Assembly (NCBI GenBank): GCA_012729455.1 | Contig: JAAYDC010000006.1 | Location: forward strand, 153,782-217,781 | Source: Chloroflexota bacterium | Lineage (GTDB): Bacteria; Chloroflexota; Anaerolineae; UBA1429 | DNA length: 64,000 nucleotides | Direction of reading: 5' to 3' | Shown here: positions 14,945-22,931 of the stretch, piece by piece | Position numbering within the stretch: position 1 is the first letter of the stretch | Layout: every line of letters begins with the position of its first letter | Translations under genes and position numbers: made by a program | Notes under the pieces: model-generated | What the model was told of the DNA's origin: nothing | Databases searched by the model: none | Seen by the model: the letters and a program-made list of their open reading frames with translations, nothing else

Positions 14945-17916
14945 GGCTGAGGCTCCAGCTCGAGACCAAAGGGCATCACGCAGTAGCCCTCGTTCCAGGC
15001 GCTGTAACCCCAGATGTTGGGCTCCTTGAAGAACAGGCCGGGATGCACGACATAGCTCTCGCCCTGCTCGAGATGGTGCGGCCCCAACAGGTTACGCAGC
15101 CCACTCGTCAGAGTGATGCTAAAGCTGTTTTCACCTTCCTTGAGATACGCGCTCACGTCGGCGCAGTAGGGACGCCACAGCCAGGTCTTGACCGACTGGC
15201 CGTTGACGCACAACTTGGTGATCTGGGCGCGCTGCTCGCTGTAGCAAAACGCGCGTGCGGCAAGCTCGTTGGCTGCCAGATTCACCGTCTTGGTCAGGCG
15301 CACTTTACCGTTGAAGAAGGGCAAGCCCTGGATGGTCAGGTCGGTTATCTCGGCGCTCTCGGGCAGCGGCGCGAGTACCAGGTCGCCCGTGTAACGCCAG
15401 GCATTCAGCTTTAGGCGTTCAAAGTTGCCGGGTGTGGCTACGGCAAAGTTGCCCACCAGATAGCTGGCCTCGATCTCGCTGTCATAGGTCAGCTTGTTCT
15501 TTTCGGCCTCAAAGACCTGCGCACGCTTCAGGTTCTCGTAAACTTTGGCACTTTGTTCAAAGCGGGTCTCGAGCACGATCTCGTTGACGCCGGGCTGCAG
15601 CAAGCCACTGATGTTGAGCTTGCGGAAGGCACTATCGCGGTAAAAGCCCTCTTCGCGCTGTGAGATAGCCTTGTCGTTGATGCTCACACGCAGTTTCTCG
15701 GGCTGTTCCACCACCAGCCACAGGTCGCCGGGAGGGGTAAAGCCCTCAGCCACCTGCACCTGATAGCGCAGCTTGATCTCGACTGGACGGCCAAGGGCCA
15801 GAGCGCGCCCCTGCACCACGCTGACAGATTCGTGTTCAGCAATCAGCTCGCCATCGAACCAGATATCGCAGTAATCCAGAGTCAGCGAGTTCGGATCGAG
15901 CAGCTCGAGCTGCCACTTGCCGGCAAAGAGGTCGGCCGGCAGAGCTTGCAGCGGTTTGGCTTTTTCTGCCGATGGGGCAGCCGCTGCAGAGGTAAACACC
16001 GCCACGCACAACGACCCACGCCGCGGGAAGGTATGCTCGATCACCAGCTGGTCGCCTTCGGTGTGCCAGGTGATCGGTTCCAACGTGCCGTCTTCCAGCA
16101 CGATGCGCACTGCGCTACCGCCCTGCATCCTAATGCGCGCGGCATAGTCGTGCTCGGTATCGGCATTGGCGAAAAAGTAGATTACTGCGGCGCCTTGATC
16201 ATTGAAATCGCCGACGCAGCGCTTGGTATACGTGATCGGGGCGATCTCTACGCCGTCTGCCGTAGCGATCGACACTACCCGCAGCGAGGCCAGCGCGGCG
16301 TTCAGGTCGGTCAAATCCACCCGCTTGCCGTGCGCCGTCAGTGCCTTTAGTGCCTCCGAAGGTTCGGCATTCACCATGGTAGGCAACTGCTCCACCCAGA
16401 TGATCTGACCGCCGCCATCGGCAAAGGCGCTCAGCAGTGCAACCGTGCTTGGTTCGAGGGTCTCGATGGGCGGCACCACCACCGTGCTATAGCTCTGCGT
16501 GCCCACAACTAGCTTGGCGCCCTCTACCAGGCCATGACGGCGCAGGATGCGCTCATCGCCATAGTGAAAGAGCACGTGTTCGGCTTCGAGGGCCTGGCCG
16601 ACCGCCATAAAGCTCTGCGAGAGCTCTTTGAGGCCTGGGTTTTCCTCATTGTCGTAATGCAGCCAGGCGCTCTGCTGCGGATGAAGCATCAGCACGTCAT
16701 AGCGCACGTCGCCTTTAGCTAGGAGCATGCCCAGGCGCGAGACCATGTCGGTAAAGTGGCGGAAATCGGGCCACCACGGCTCGTGGTAAAAGAACGAGGG
16801 CGGATAGTCGCGCTTGCGGATGCCGCGCAGCGAATAGCCCTGCAGGTGCTGGCAGAGGCTTGTTACACCGCGTACACACTGCCAGTCAAACATCCATTTT
16901 AGCTCTTCAAAGGTCACGTTCCAACCGGTGAGCGCAAAGGTTTCGCTGAGGATCTGGCGGCGCCCCAACTGGTGCGATACCGACGCAACCTGCAGGGGAG
17001 TGGTGATCGGATTGATGCTACGCCCCAGCCAGTCCATGCCAGGCATGTGGAAGAACTCGTAATGCGGCATCACCGCGGCATTTGAGGTGATCTGGCTATG
17101 AAGGGTCTCTTCCAGCACCATGTGCCCCGTCAACTGGGCTCCGTGCGCCTCACACCAGTCATAGATCTGCTGGGTAAAGTTCATCACAAAGAGCTCTTGC
17201 ACCAGCCACCAGAAGCGATGGCGCGTACGCTGGTAGCCTTCAACCTCCAGGAACAATCCCGGCAGGGCTGGCACCAAGTCTTCATCAAAGGTTTTACGGT
17301 ACTCGTCGATCATCATCAGCGACCAGGGGATGCCGTTGCGCGAAACCTGCGGCTCGTCGGTGAAAAAGCCCGGCATGGCACGCCCCATGTCATTCTGGAA
17401 GAGTTCATAGTAGGGCTGGTAGATCTCTTCCAAAAAAGCAGCCGTCACGGCACGGTCGAGGGTATCGACGTAAAAGGGGTTGACGTCGTAATAAAAGTGC
17501 AGAATACGCCCATCTCCGAGGGTAACGTTGGCGATGGTGCGGCCATCCTCACCCTCGGTGTTTTTCTCAACGACCTCATAGCGCAGATACTTTTGCTGCC
17601 AGACCTCGCCGCGGCCGTTAATAATCCCATTTCCGAACCCGCTCGGCCAGCCGTTCTCGTCATAAGCCCAGGCGCCCATACCACGCTCGCGGGCTTCTTC
17701 GATGCCGGCGCGGATGTTGTCCATCCATTCCTGCTGCATATAGGGCGTCTGCAGACCGCCGCGGGCATGCATAAAGTAACCGCCGATGCCGGCTTTTTCC
17801 ATCTCGTCGATCTGGCGGCGGGTTTCGGCCTCGTTGAGGCGCTCATTCCACGACCAGAAGGGGATTGGACGGTATTTGTTTGGCGGATTGGGCAGCTTTG
17901 AGGCGATGTTTCCCAT
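14941..17916 (-). CDS. GH106-like alpha-L-rhamnosidase family protein
   Basis: A 991-residue protein with no signal peptide. The opening (RPIPFWSWNERLNEAETRRQ, then GIGGYFMHARGGLQTPYM and WAYDENGWPSGFGNG) is characteristic of GH106 and related enzymes, which are large multi-domain rhamnosidases. A catalytic-barrel region of about 450 residues is followed by beta-rich domains. The C-terminal one (about 700-985) has galactose-binding-like features (WQLELLDPNSLTLDYCDIWF, LPFFNGKVRLTKTVNL). The rhamnosidase activity is inferred; related families act on other deoxy- or acidic sugars. It has its own promoter, AAGGAG before ATG 17916, and leads an operon with the orphan barrel protein. A RhaD-like aldolase lies 3 kb away. 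Confidence 0.75.
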   Translation of the reverse strand: MGNIASKLPNPPNKYRPIPFWSWNERLNEAETRRQIDEMEKAGIGGYFMHARGGLQTPYMQQEWMDNIRAGIEEARERGMGAWAYDENGWPSGFGNGIINGRGEVWQQKYLRYEVVEKNTEGEDGRTIANVTLGDGRILHFYYDVNPFYVDTLDRAVTAAFLEEIYQPYYELFQNDMGRAMPGFFTDEPQVSRNGIPWSLMMIDEYRKTFDEDLVPALPGLFLEVEGYQRTRHRFWWLVQELFVMNFTQQIYDWCEAHGAQLTGHMVLEETLHSQITSNAAVMPHYEFFHMPGMDWLGRSINPITTPLQVASVSHQLGRRQILSETFALTGWNVTFEELKWMFDWQCVRGVTSLCQHLQGYSLRGIRKRDYPPSFFYHEPWWPDFRHFTDMVSRLGMLLAKGDVRYDVLMLHPQQSAWLHYDNEENPGLKELSQSFMAVGQALEAEHVLFHYGDERILRRHGLVEGAKLVVGTQSYSTVVVPPIETLEPSTVALLSAFADGGGQIIWVEQLPTMVNAEPSEALKALTAHGKRVDLTDLNAALASLRVVSIATADGVEIAPITYTKRCVGDFNDQGAAVIYFFANADTEHDYAARIRMQGGSAVRIVLEDGTLEPITWHTEGDQLVIEHTFPRRGSLCVAVFTSAAAAPSAEKAKPLQALPADLFAGKWQLELLDPNSLTLDYCDIWFDGELIAEHESVSVVQGRALALGRPVEIKLRYQVQVAEGFTPPGDLWLVVEQPEKLRVSINDKAISQREEGFYRDSAFRKLNISGLLQPGVNEIVLETRFEQSAKVYENLKRAQVFEAEKNKLTYDSEIEASYLVGNFAVATPGNFERLKLNAWRYTGDLVLAPLPESAEITDLTIQGLPFFNGKVRLTKTVNLAANELAARAFCYSEQRAQITKLCVNGQSVKTWLWRPYCADVSAYLKEGENSFSITLTSGLRNLLGPHHLEQGESYVVHPGLFFKEPNIWGYSAWNEGYCVMPFGLELEPQP

Positions 17917-17944
17917 GTTGGCTCCTTACGCTATCGTGATCGTT

Positions 17945-17973
17945 ATCTTACCCGGGATACGCACAGCCGGCAA
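17945..17973 (-). promoter_or_regulatory. promoter of the GH106-like operon
   Basis: On the minus strand, TTGCCG (17973-17968), a 17-base spacer and TAAGAT (17950-17945). A small GCCGGC/GCCGGC hairpin (about 17963-17984) overlaps the -35 box at the end of the upstream glycosyltransferase gene. Confidence 0.45.
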
Positions 17974-17983
17974 CCACGCCGGC

Positions 17984-19828
17984 TTATTCGATGGTGAGGG
18001 TAGCGAGCACCAGATGGTCCTGTCCATCTGGGAGAGTCAGACGCTCGCCCGAGACAGCGTCATAGCAGCCCACCCAGAGCTCCAGACGCGTGCCAACCGC
18101 CAGCAATCCGCGCGGCATAAAGAGGGCATGCCGATCAATGAGGACGTCCCCACTCGGCGTGCTGGCTGGCACAGGCCCATCGTGCTGGGCAATCAGGTGT
18201 CCCTGCTCGTCAACGAGATGCACAAATACCTTGGTGGTCTCGGGCAGCGCCCTCTCCTCCCGCCAGGCTAGTTCGACCGCCAAGGCCTGGTCAGCGCGCA
18301 AGCGGGCGTTCCAGCGTGCTTGGTCCAGGCGCAAAAGCTGGCCAAAACTTGACTGTGGATTGACCGATGCCCCAAGCTCCCCTGGCAGGCAGTAACGCAG
18401 GTAGAGCATCTCATCACCGAGCCACTCTTCGCCCGCCGGATAGAGGTGCTGCGCCAGCCAGGCAACCTGCGGGGCATTGGAGCCGTAACTGCCCTGGTAT
18501 TGTGCGAACCAGAGGCGCTGCTGCGGATGAGCCTGGCATTGGATGCGCTCCGCCACCACCTCGATCGGCTCGATGATCGGGTCCCAGCTGAGCGCGTACG
18601 ACCAGGGGGCATCCTCGGCGGTATTGCGATGATTTTCGTACCAGCCGGCACGTGCCAGCACGTTGAAAAAGACCAGGTCGCTGGCGGTCGCGCGTTCGTG
18701 CAGGTAGGTATAATCAGCAGCCGGGTCGAACGGACCGGTCACTTCGAGCGTTTTTTCATACACAAATGCGCTGCTGGCCGGCCAGTAGAGCCACACACAG
18801 GTGATAATAGCCACCAGCCGGAGCGGTTTCCATATTCGGCCTAGCTGCACCAGCGCCCAGGCGATCAGCAGCCCCAAAAAGGGAACAATGGGCATCAGGT
18901 GACGCACCGCAAACCAATAGATGCGCGCACTGAATGCCACCCCCAACACCCCTATCACCAGCACGGTGATAGGCAGGATCAGCAGGCGCGTCCTGGCACG
19001 GCGATAGAGACCTGCTATCAGCCCAGCAACGACGATCACCACCAACGCCAGCCAGACATACGGGCGCGCGGCATAGGTGAAAGCCAAACCCTGCAGAGCC
19101 GGTGGAATGTTGGCCAGTGTTTCCTGCCAGGCACCCGGTCCAAACAAACTCACCTCACCCAGCCAGCCGCTCACCGTTTTAAAGCTCAGCCATAACCAGG
19201 GCAGGTAACCCGCCAGCAGAGCAACTCCGGCGGCCAACAAACCGAGGGCGCGCTTTGGATAGCGCAGCATGCCATAGATCCACAGCCCCAGCAACGCCCA
19301 GGCCGAAAGATAGAAAGTATACAAGGCTGTCAGTGCAGCCGCCACCAGCGCAATCCAGCGCCGCCAGCTTGGCAGTGCCACGGCGCGCTCCAGACACCAC
19401 GCGGTCAGCACCAGGCTGGTAGCTGCCAGCGCATACATCCGCGTTACCTGGGCGTAATAGATCACCAGCGGGTAAACCGCCATAAAGAACGCGCTCATCA
19501 GCCCCACGCGGCGGTCACCAGACCAGTCGCGTCCCAGCAGGTAGACAAGCGGGATACCTGTCAGGCTAAAGAGCACCGAGAGCAGACGCAGCCACCAGGC
19601 CGAGTTGCCGGCCGCGCGCCAAAGTTTGAGCAGGGCGATATACAGCGGCGGGTGCCATTCCTGCATGCCGATGCGCACAAGGTCGCGCCAGGGCAGGCTG
19701 GCATGTGCCAGACTCCAGCCCTCATCCCAACGCAGCACCGGCTCACCCAGGCGGTGCAGCCGCAATGCCACACCCAACAACACGACTACCATCAGCCAAA
19801 AGCAAGGGTCCCGCAGAACCCTCGCCAA
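17984..19828 (-). CDS. GT39/PMT-type membrane glycosyltransferase
   Basis: About 614 residues from the likely TTG 19828. The frame is open to GTG 19948, but that start would overlap the upstream gene by nearly 100 bases. The first extracytoplasmic loop carries the family's acidic pair (RWDEGWSL, D35-E36 in this numbering). At least ten hydrophobic segments follow (for example FWLMVVVLLGVALRL, LLAAGVALLAGYLPWLWL). This fold uses polyprenyl-phosphate sugars to glycosylate proteins or lipids outside the membrane. After the last membrane segment, about 220 residues are soluble and end in a beta domain (VELAWREERALPETTKVFVH) also seen in the 44034 and 46299 proteins. It lies downstream of, and overlaps the frame of, the stalked surface protein, a possible glycosylation target. 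Confidence 0.8.
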   Translation of the reverse strand: MARVLRDPCFWLMVVVLLGVALRLHRLGEPVLRWDEGWSLAHASLPWRDLVRIGMQEWHPPLYIALLKLWRAAGNSAWWLRLLSVLFSLTGIPLVYLLGRDWSGDRRVGLMSAFFMAVYPLVIYYAQVTRMYALAATSLVLTAWCLERAVALPSWRRWIALVAAALTALYTFYLSAWALLGLWIYGMLRYPKRALGLLAAGVALLAGYLPWLWLSFKTVSGWLGEVSLFGPGAWQETLANIPPALQGLAFTYAARPYVWLALVVIVVAGLIAGLYRRARTRLLILPITVLVIGVLGVAFSARIYWFAVRHLMPIVPFLGLLIAWALVQLGRIWKPLRLVAIITCVWLYWPASSAFVYEKTLEVTGPFDPAADYTYLHERATASDLVFFNVLARAGWYENHRNTAEDAPWSYALSWDPIIEPIEVVAERIQCQAHPQQRLWFAQYQGSYGSNAPQVAWLAQHLYPAGEEWLGDEMLYLRYCLPGELGASVNPQSSFGQLLRLDQARWNARLRADQALAVELAWREERALPETTKVFVHLVDEQGHLIAQHDGPVPASTPSGDVLIDRHALFMPRGLLAVGTRLELWVGCYDAVSGERLTLPDGQDHLVLATLTIE

Positions 19829-19851
19829 GCGAACGCGCTTAAAATTGGTGC

Positions 19852-20916
19852 CTAGTAGCGTCTGCGTCTGCGTCGCACCCCTCCGCGTGAGTAAGCATAA
19901 ACAGCAACCGCCACCAAGCTGGCTACTGCCACCACCGGGATCACCCACCTGTTCTGAGAGCTTGAGGCGTGCTCGTCCGCGGTTGTTAGCTGCGGTGCGG
20001 CGGTTGCCTGGGCTTCAGGGGGCTGCGCGGTCGGCTCGGATGTATTAGCTGGCGCCGCCGAGGCCGGTTCCGTCTTGGTAGCGGCGGGCGTCGGCGTCGA
20101 TGACGCTGTCTCCTGCGGGGTCTGGCTGGGCTCGGGCGTCGCCGAGGCGGCAGGCGTTTCGGTAACGTTCGGTGTTTCCGTCACTTCTGAGGTGAGGGTT
20201 GGCTCGGGCGTATCTGTAGCCGGCGGAGCAACTACTACCAGTTCGGCATCATCCAGGTAAACGTTGTTATCCTGACTGCGGTAATCCGGATACGAATACA
20301 CAAACACTGTCACCGTACTGGCAGCCGCGGTCGCCTCGACCGCCAAGGGATGCCAGGCATCGTAGGCGTTGATCTCGCTGGACCAGACGATCTCGGGGGC
20401 AAAGGGGTCGGTGCCGCCATCCGGGTCGATGCCGATGCGCAGGTGCATGGGCGAAGGATCGCCCGAGGTGGCGCCAGCACAGTTGCCCTTGGATTCATCG
20501 TCGCACGACCAGGTCAGCGCCCAAATTGTAAAGCGCAGTCGCTGGCCAGCTTTGACACCATTGACCACCTGGTAGATGCCCGCCTGAAAATTGCCAAAGC
20601 TGTGAAAGTATTGCTGCGAGAGTGATCCGCTGCGCACGCGGTTGCCGGGGTAATCGGCCCAGGTAGCCATCTTGTATTCGGGCGCCAGCAAGTAACCAGC
20701 CGCAGTCTGTTCGGCATTGCCCTCGACGAACCAGGCCAACCAGGGCACCGCGATCAGGCAGTTTTCTTTACCCGGCAATGAAGCGGCAAAGGGCGCCTCC
20801 ATACCGGGATTCTGCAAGAGGTTCGGGCCTTGCGCACTGGCCGGTGCAGCGGGGCTGACCAGGGCCATCATCGCAAATAAGGCGGCTAACAGCAGGATAC
20901 TCCACTTTCGCGTCAT
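19852..20916 (-). CDS. secreted, C-terminally membrane-anchored stalk protein with a carbohydrate-binding-like domain
   Basis: 354 residues from ATG 20916 (AAGGAG upstream); the longer frame lacks a ribosome site. The signal peptide is MTRKWSILLLAALFAMMA, with cleavage after A-S-A. A beta-sandwich follows, opening with NLLQNPGMEAPF and ending in VYLDDAELVVV, the pattern of CBM-like jelly rolls. About 90 residues of Thr/Pro/Glu stalk come next. The end is one membrane helix (WVIPVVAVASLVAVAVYAYS) and a six-arginine tail. The topology is therefore extracellular domain-stalk-anchor. No catalytic residues are evident, so a binding or structural surface role is likely. The Thr-rich stalk is a plausible substrate for the GT39 enzyme encoded next. 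Confidence 0.8.
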   Translation of the reverse strand: MTRKWSILLLAALFAMMALVSPAAPASAQGPNLLQNPGMEAPFAASLPGKENCLIAVPWLAWFVEGNAEQTAAGYLLAPEYKMATWADYPGNRVRSGSLSQQYFHSFGNFQAGIYQVVNGVKAGQRLRFTIWALTWSCDDESKGNCAGATSGDPSPMHLRIGIDPDGGTDPFAPEIVWSSEINAYDAWHPLAVEATAAASTVTVFVYSYPDYRSQDNNVYLDDAELVVVAPPATDTPEPTLTSEVTETPNVTETPAASATPEPSQTPQETASSTPTPAATKTEPASAAPANTSEPTAQPPEAQATAAPQLTTADEHASSSQNRWVIPVVAVASLVAVAVYAYSRGGVRRRRRRY

Positions 20917-20942
20917 ATATGGCTCCTTACGTAGTTGAGTTA

Positions 20943-20970
20943 AGCATATCGAACGACCCCTGTTTGTCAA
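20943..20970 (-). promoter_or_regulatory. promoter of the stalk-protein gene
   Basis: On the minus strand, TTGACA (20970-20965), a 16-base spacer and TATGCT (20948-20943). It lies back to back with the aldolase promoter. Confidence 0.6.
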
Positions 20971-20978
20971 AGCCATGC

Positions 20979-20988
20979 CAAGCGCTTG
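20979..20988. promoter_or_regulatory. LacI-family-like operator palindrome
   Basis: A perfect palindrome CAAGCGCTTG centred on CG, the pattern typical of LacI-family sugar repressors. It overlaps the -35 box of the aldolase promoter and lies nine bases from the -35 box of the divergent promoter. No LacI gene is in the window, so the regulator is unknown. Confidence 0.45.
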
Positions 20989-21014
20989 CCAAGGACGGGG
21001 TGCCGTGGTATAAG
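20986..21014 (+). promoter_or_regulatory. promoter of the RhaD-like aldolase
   Basis: TTGCCA (20986-20991), a 17-base spacer and TATAAG (21009-21014), about 30 bases before ATG 21046. Confidence 0.6.
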
Positions 21015-21045
21015 CATGTCAGATGTTGCACTAAAGGAGGAAACC

Positions 21046-21870
21046 ATGCCCGTCCAAGCCCCGTATCCTGGATTATCTGAAATTATGGAGTTGATGGGCG
21101 AAGCCGGGCGCCGCATCTCGGAAATCGACGCCTCAGAGGGCGCTGCCGGGAACATCTCGGTATATATTGGCTGGCCGCTAGATCCGCGCCGCAAATTCCC
21201 GGTGCAGCGCGAGCTCGAGCTCCCCAGCCCACTGCCCGACCTGGTCGGCTCGCTCTTTCTGATCACCGGCTCGGGACGCAGGTTGCGTGAGATCCATTAC
21301 GACCCGCCGGCTAACCTCGGCGCTCTGGTGATCAACCCGGGCGGTAAAACGGCACAGCTCTTTACAGCGCCCAACTGCCTGTTTGAACGGCTGACCAGCG
21401 AACTCAACTCGCATCTGGCCGTACATCATGACCAGATCACCTCAACCGGCACCAACTTTCACGCTGTGATCCACGCACAGCCGCCACACCTGACGTATCT
21501 TTCGCACGTGCCGCGCTACCAGGATGAATCCTACCTCAACCGCCACCTGCTGCACTGGCAGCCCGAACTGATCATCAACCTGCCCGAAGGGATTGGCTAT
21601 ATCCCGTTTTGCATCCCGGGCTCTGCCGAGTTGATGGGTCACACCCTGGCCAAGCTGCGCGAGCACCGCGTGGTGCTGTGGGGTAAACATGGTGCCATGG
21701 CTCGCTCGGATATGTCGGTCAAGCGCGCTAGCGACCGCATCGAATATGCCGAAACGGCTGCCAAATACGAATACATGAATCTGGTAAACGGCGAAGCCGG
21801 TGAGGGGTTGACCGACGAGCAGATGCGCGCCATCTGCAAAGCGTTCAACATCAAACAGAGTTTTTATTAG
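21046..21870 (+). CDS. class II aldolase, rhamnulose-1-phosphate aldolase-like
   Basis: 274 residues, the length of E. coli RhaD, from ATG 21046 with a textbook AAAGGAGG. RhaD-type features are GNISVYIG near the N-terminus, LFLITGSGRRLREI, the catalytic Glu in LTSELNSHL (E119), and VVLWGKHGAMARS with metal-ligand H215. The other metal site, H-x-H in known members, reads H143-A-Q145, so one zinc ligand is replaced. Known members split rhamnulose-1-phosphate into DHAP and lactaldehyde. Rhamnose catabolism fits the nearby GH106-like gene, but the altered site leaves substrate and metal open. Its 3' end overlaps the convergent anti-sigma-like gene by 20 bases. Confidence 0.78.
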   Translation: MPVQAPYPGLSEIMELMGEAGRRISEIDASEGAAGNISVYIGWPLDPRRKFPVQRELELPSPLPDLVGSLFLITGSGRRLREIHYDPPANLGALVINPGGKTAQLFTAPNCLFERLTSELNSHLAVHHDQITSTGTNFHAVIHAQPPHLTYLSHVPRYQDESYLNRHLLHWQPELIINLPEGIGYIPFCIPGSAELMGHTLAKLREHRVVLWGKHGAMARSDMSVKRASDRIEYAETAAKYEYMNLVNGEAGEGLTDEQMRAICKAFNIKQSFY

Positions 21871-22213
21871 AGGATTCAGCGGGTTTCGTTCGGGGAGAGC
21901 GCAGGCACAGGTAGATCAAGGTGCCGACCAGCAAGCCGAGCAACCCAAAAGCGACACCCAGCCTGACGCCGGAGCGTGCCTCGCAGACCGGATCAATGCA
22001 TACACCGCGATCCTTGCGCAGACGGGCGACCTCGAGATTTTGCCTGAGCCCTTCGCGGAAGGTTGCCTGCGGTTCAACCGGCTGTAACGCTGCGGCGATC
22101 GCAGATTCAAGGGCTTCCAGCTCATCATCAGAGATATCCTGGTTGCCGTAGAGCGCCTTGTCCAATAATGTGCGCCAGTTACGCCTGAGATTTATGGCAG
22201 TACCCCTGCTCAT
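21851..22213 (-). CDS. small single-span membrane protein, putative anti-sigma factor
   Basis: 120 residues. An N-terminal cytosolic helical part (SDDELEALESAIAAALQPVE, then FREGLRQNLEVARLRKDRG) is followed by one membrane helix (VRLGVAFGLLGLLVGTLIYLCL) and a short polar tail. Its ATG overlaps the TGA of the ECF sigma gene (ATGA). That arrangement and topology are typical of membrane-bound anti-sigma factors. It lacks the H-x-x-x-C-x-x-C zinc anti-sigma motif; the only cysteines near the membrane are C-I-D-P-V-C. The role is inferred from context. Confidence 0.6.
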   Translation of the reverse strand: MSRGTAINLRRNWRTLLDKALYGNQDISDDELEALESAIAAALQPVEPQATFREGLRQNLEVARLRKDRGVCIDPVCEARSGVRLGVAFGLLGLLVGTLIYLCLRSPRTKPAESSNKNSV

Positions 22214-22785
22214 CGCTCGAACCCCTTGTTTTCGAGTTCTTTGCGTAACGCCAACAGCGTACGGTGATAGAGCGACTTGATCGCCCCCTCACTCTTGCCC
22301 AAGATTTTCCCGATCTCGGCGTTCGAGAACTCGCCGGTGGCCTTTAAAAAAACCAGCTCGCGGCGTTCAGCATCCAGGTTCCTGATCGCAGCGTTCAGTT
22401 GCCGGGCAGATTCGTGCTGCTCTGCCATTGGCTCAGGATGCTCGTGCGCTGGGCTGCTGAGGATAATGTCGTCCAGCGAAATCACCGGCCGGCGCGAGCG
22501 ATCACGGTGCCAGTTCGCTAACAAATTATGCGCGATGCGGTACAGCCACGCTGTAAAAGGCACTCCTTGCTCGCGATACGATGCCAGATGTGAGTAGGCG
22601 CTGTAAAACACGCGCGATGTCAGATCTTCAGCATCGTGTACATTCCCAACCCGATGAAAGACATAGTTATAGATGCGGCTAACGTGCCGCTCATACAACA
22701 CGCCAAAGACAGATGAATCGGTGCGTGAGTGCTCAACCAACTCATGATCATCAAGCTGTTCCAGCGCTTGATTTTGCTCTGACAA
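22210..22785 (-). CDS. ECF-type RNA polymerase sigma factor
   Basis: 191 residues from TTG 22785, which has AGGGG six bases upstream; the frame extends to 22818 without a better ribosome site. Region 2 is FGVLYERHVSRIYNYVFHRV with GNVHDAEDLTSRVFYSAY and FTAWLYRIAHNLLANWHRD. Region 4 is a helix-turn-helix: RRELVFLKATGEFSNAEIGK then SEGAIKSLYHRTLLALRKEL. It would direct RNA polymerase to stress or envelope genes and is followed, with overlap, by a single-span membrane protein likely to restrain it. The secreted Ig-like protein gene lies divergently upstream. I could not identify a distinctive autoregulatory promoter. Confidence 0.88.
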   Translation of the reverse strand: MSEQNQALEQLDDHELVEHSRTDSSVFGVLYERHVSRIYNYVFHRVGNVHDAEDLTSRVFYSAYSHLASYREQGVPFTAWLYRIAHNLLANWHRDRSRRPVISLDDIILSSPAHEHPEPMAEQHESARQLNAAIRNLDAERRELVFLKATGEFSNAEIGKILGKSEGAIKSLYHRTLLALRKELENKGFER

Positions 22786-22871
22786 CGATAACCCCTCTAC
22801 ACGCTTCAGGTTACACAACCCTAGCCAACACAGCCAAGTTTAGCGCTTCAACCACTCATGTCAAAGAATAA

Positions 22872-22900
22872 TTGGTCAGCAACACGCTTTATGGTACACT
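22872..22900 (+). promoter_or_regulatory. promoter of the secreted Ig-like protein gene
   Basis: TTGGTC (22872-22877), a 17-base spacer and TACACT (22895-22900), 32 bases before ATG 22932. Confidence 0.5.
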
Positions 22901-22931
22901 GGCGCTGGAACTCGTACCAGTAAGGAGATAC

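Noticed and set aside
17963-17984. GCCGGC-GTGGTT-GCCGGC hairpin after the GT39 gene
   Set aside because: It has no T-run, and it overlaps the next promoter's -35 box. It is not called a terminator.
19829-19948. Longer start of the GT39 gene at GTG 19948
   Set aside because: It would overlap the upstream gene by almost 100 bases and add a Gly/Cys-rich stretch unlike the family. TTG 19828 is preferred but has no strong ribosome site, so the start is uncertain.
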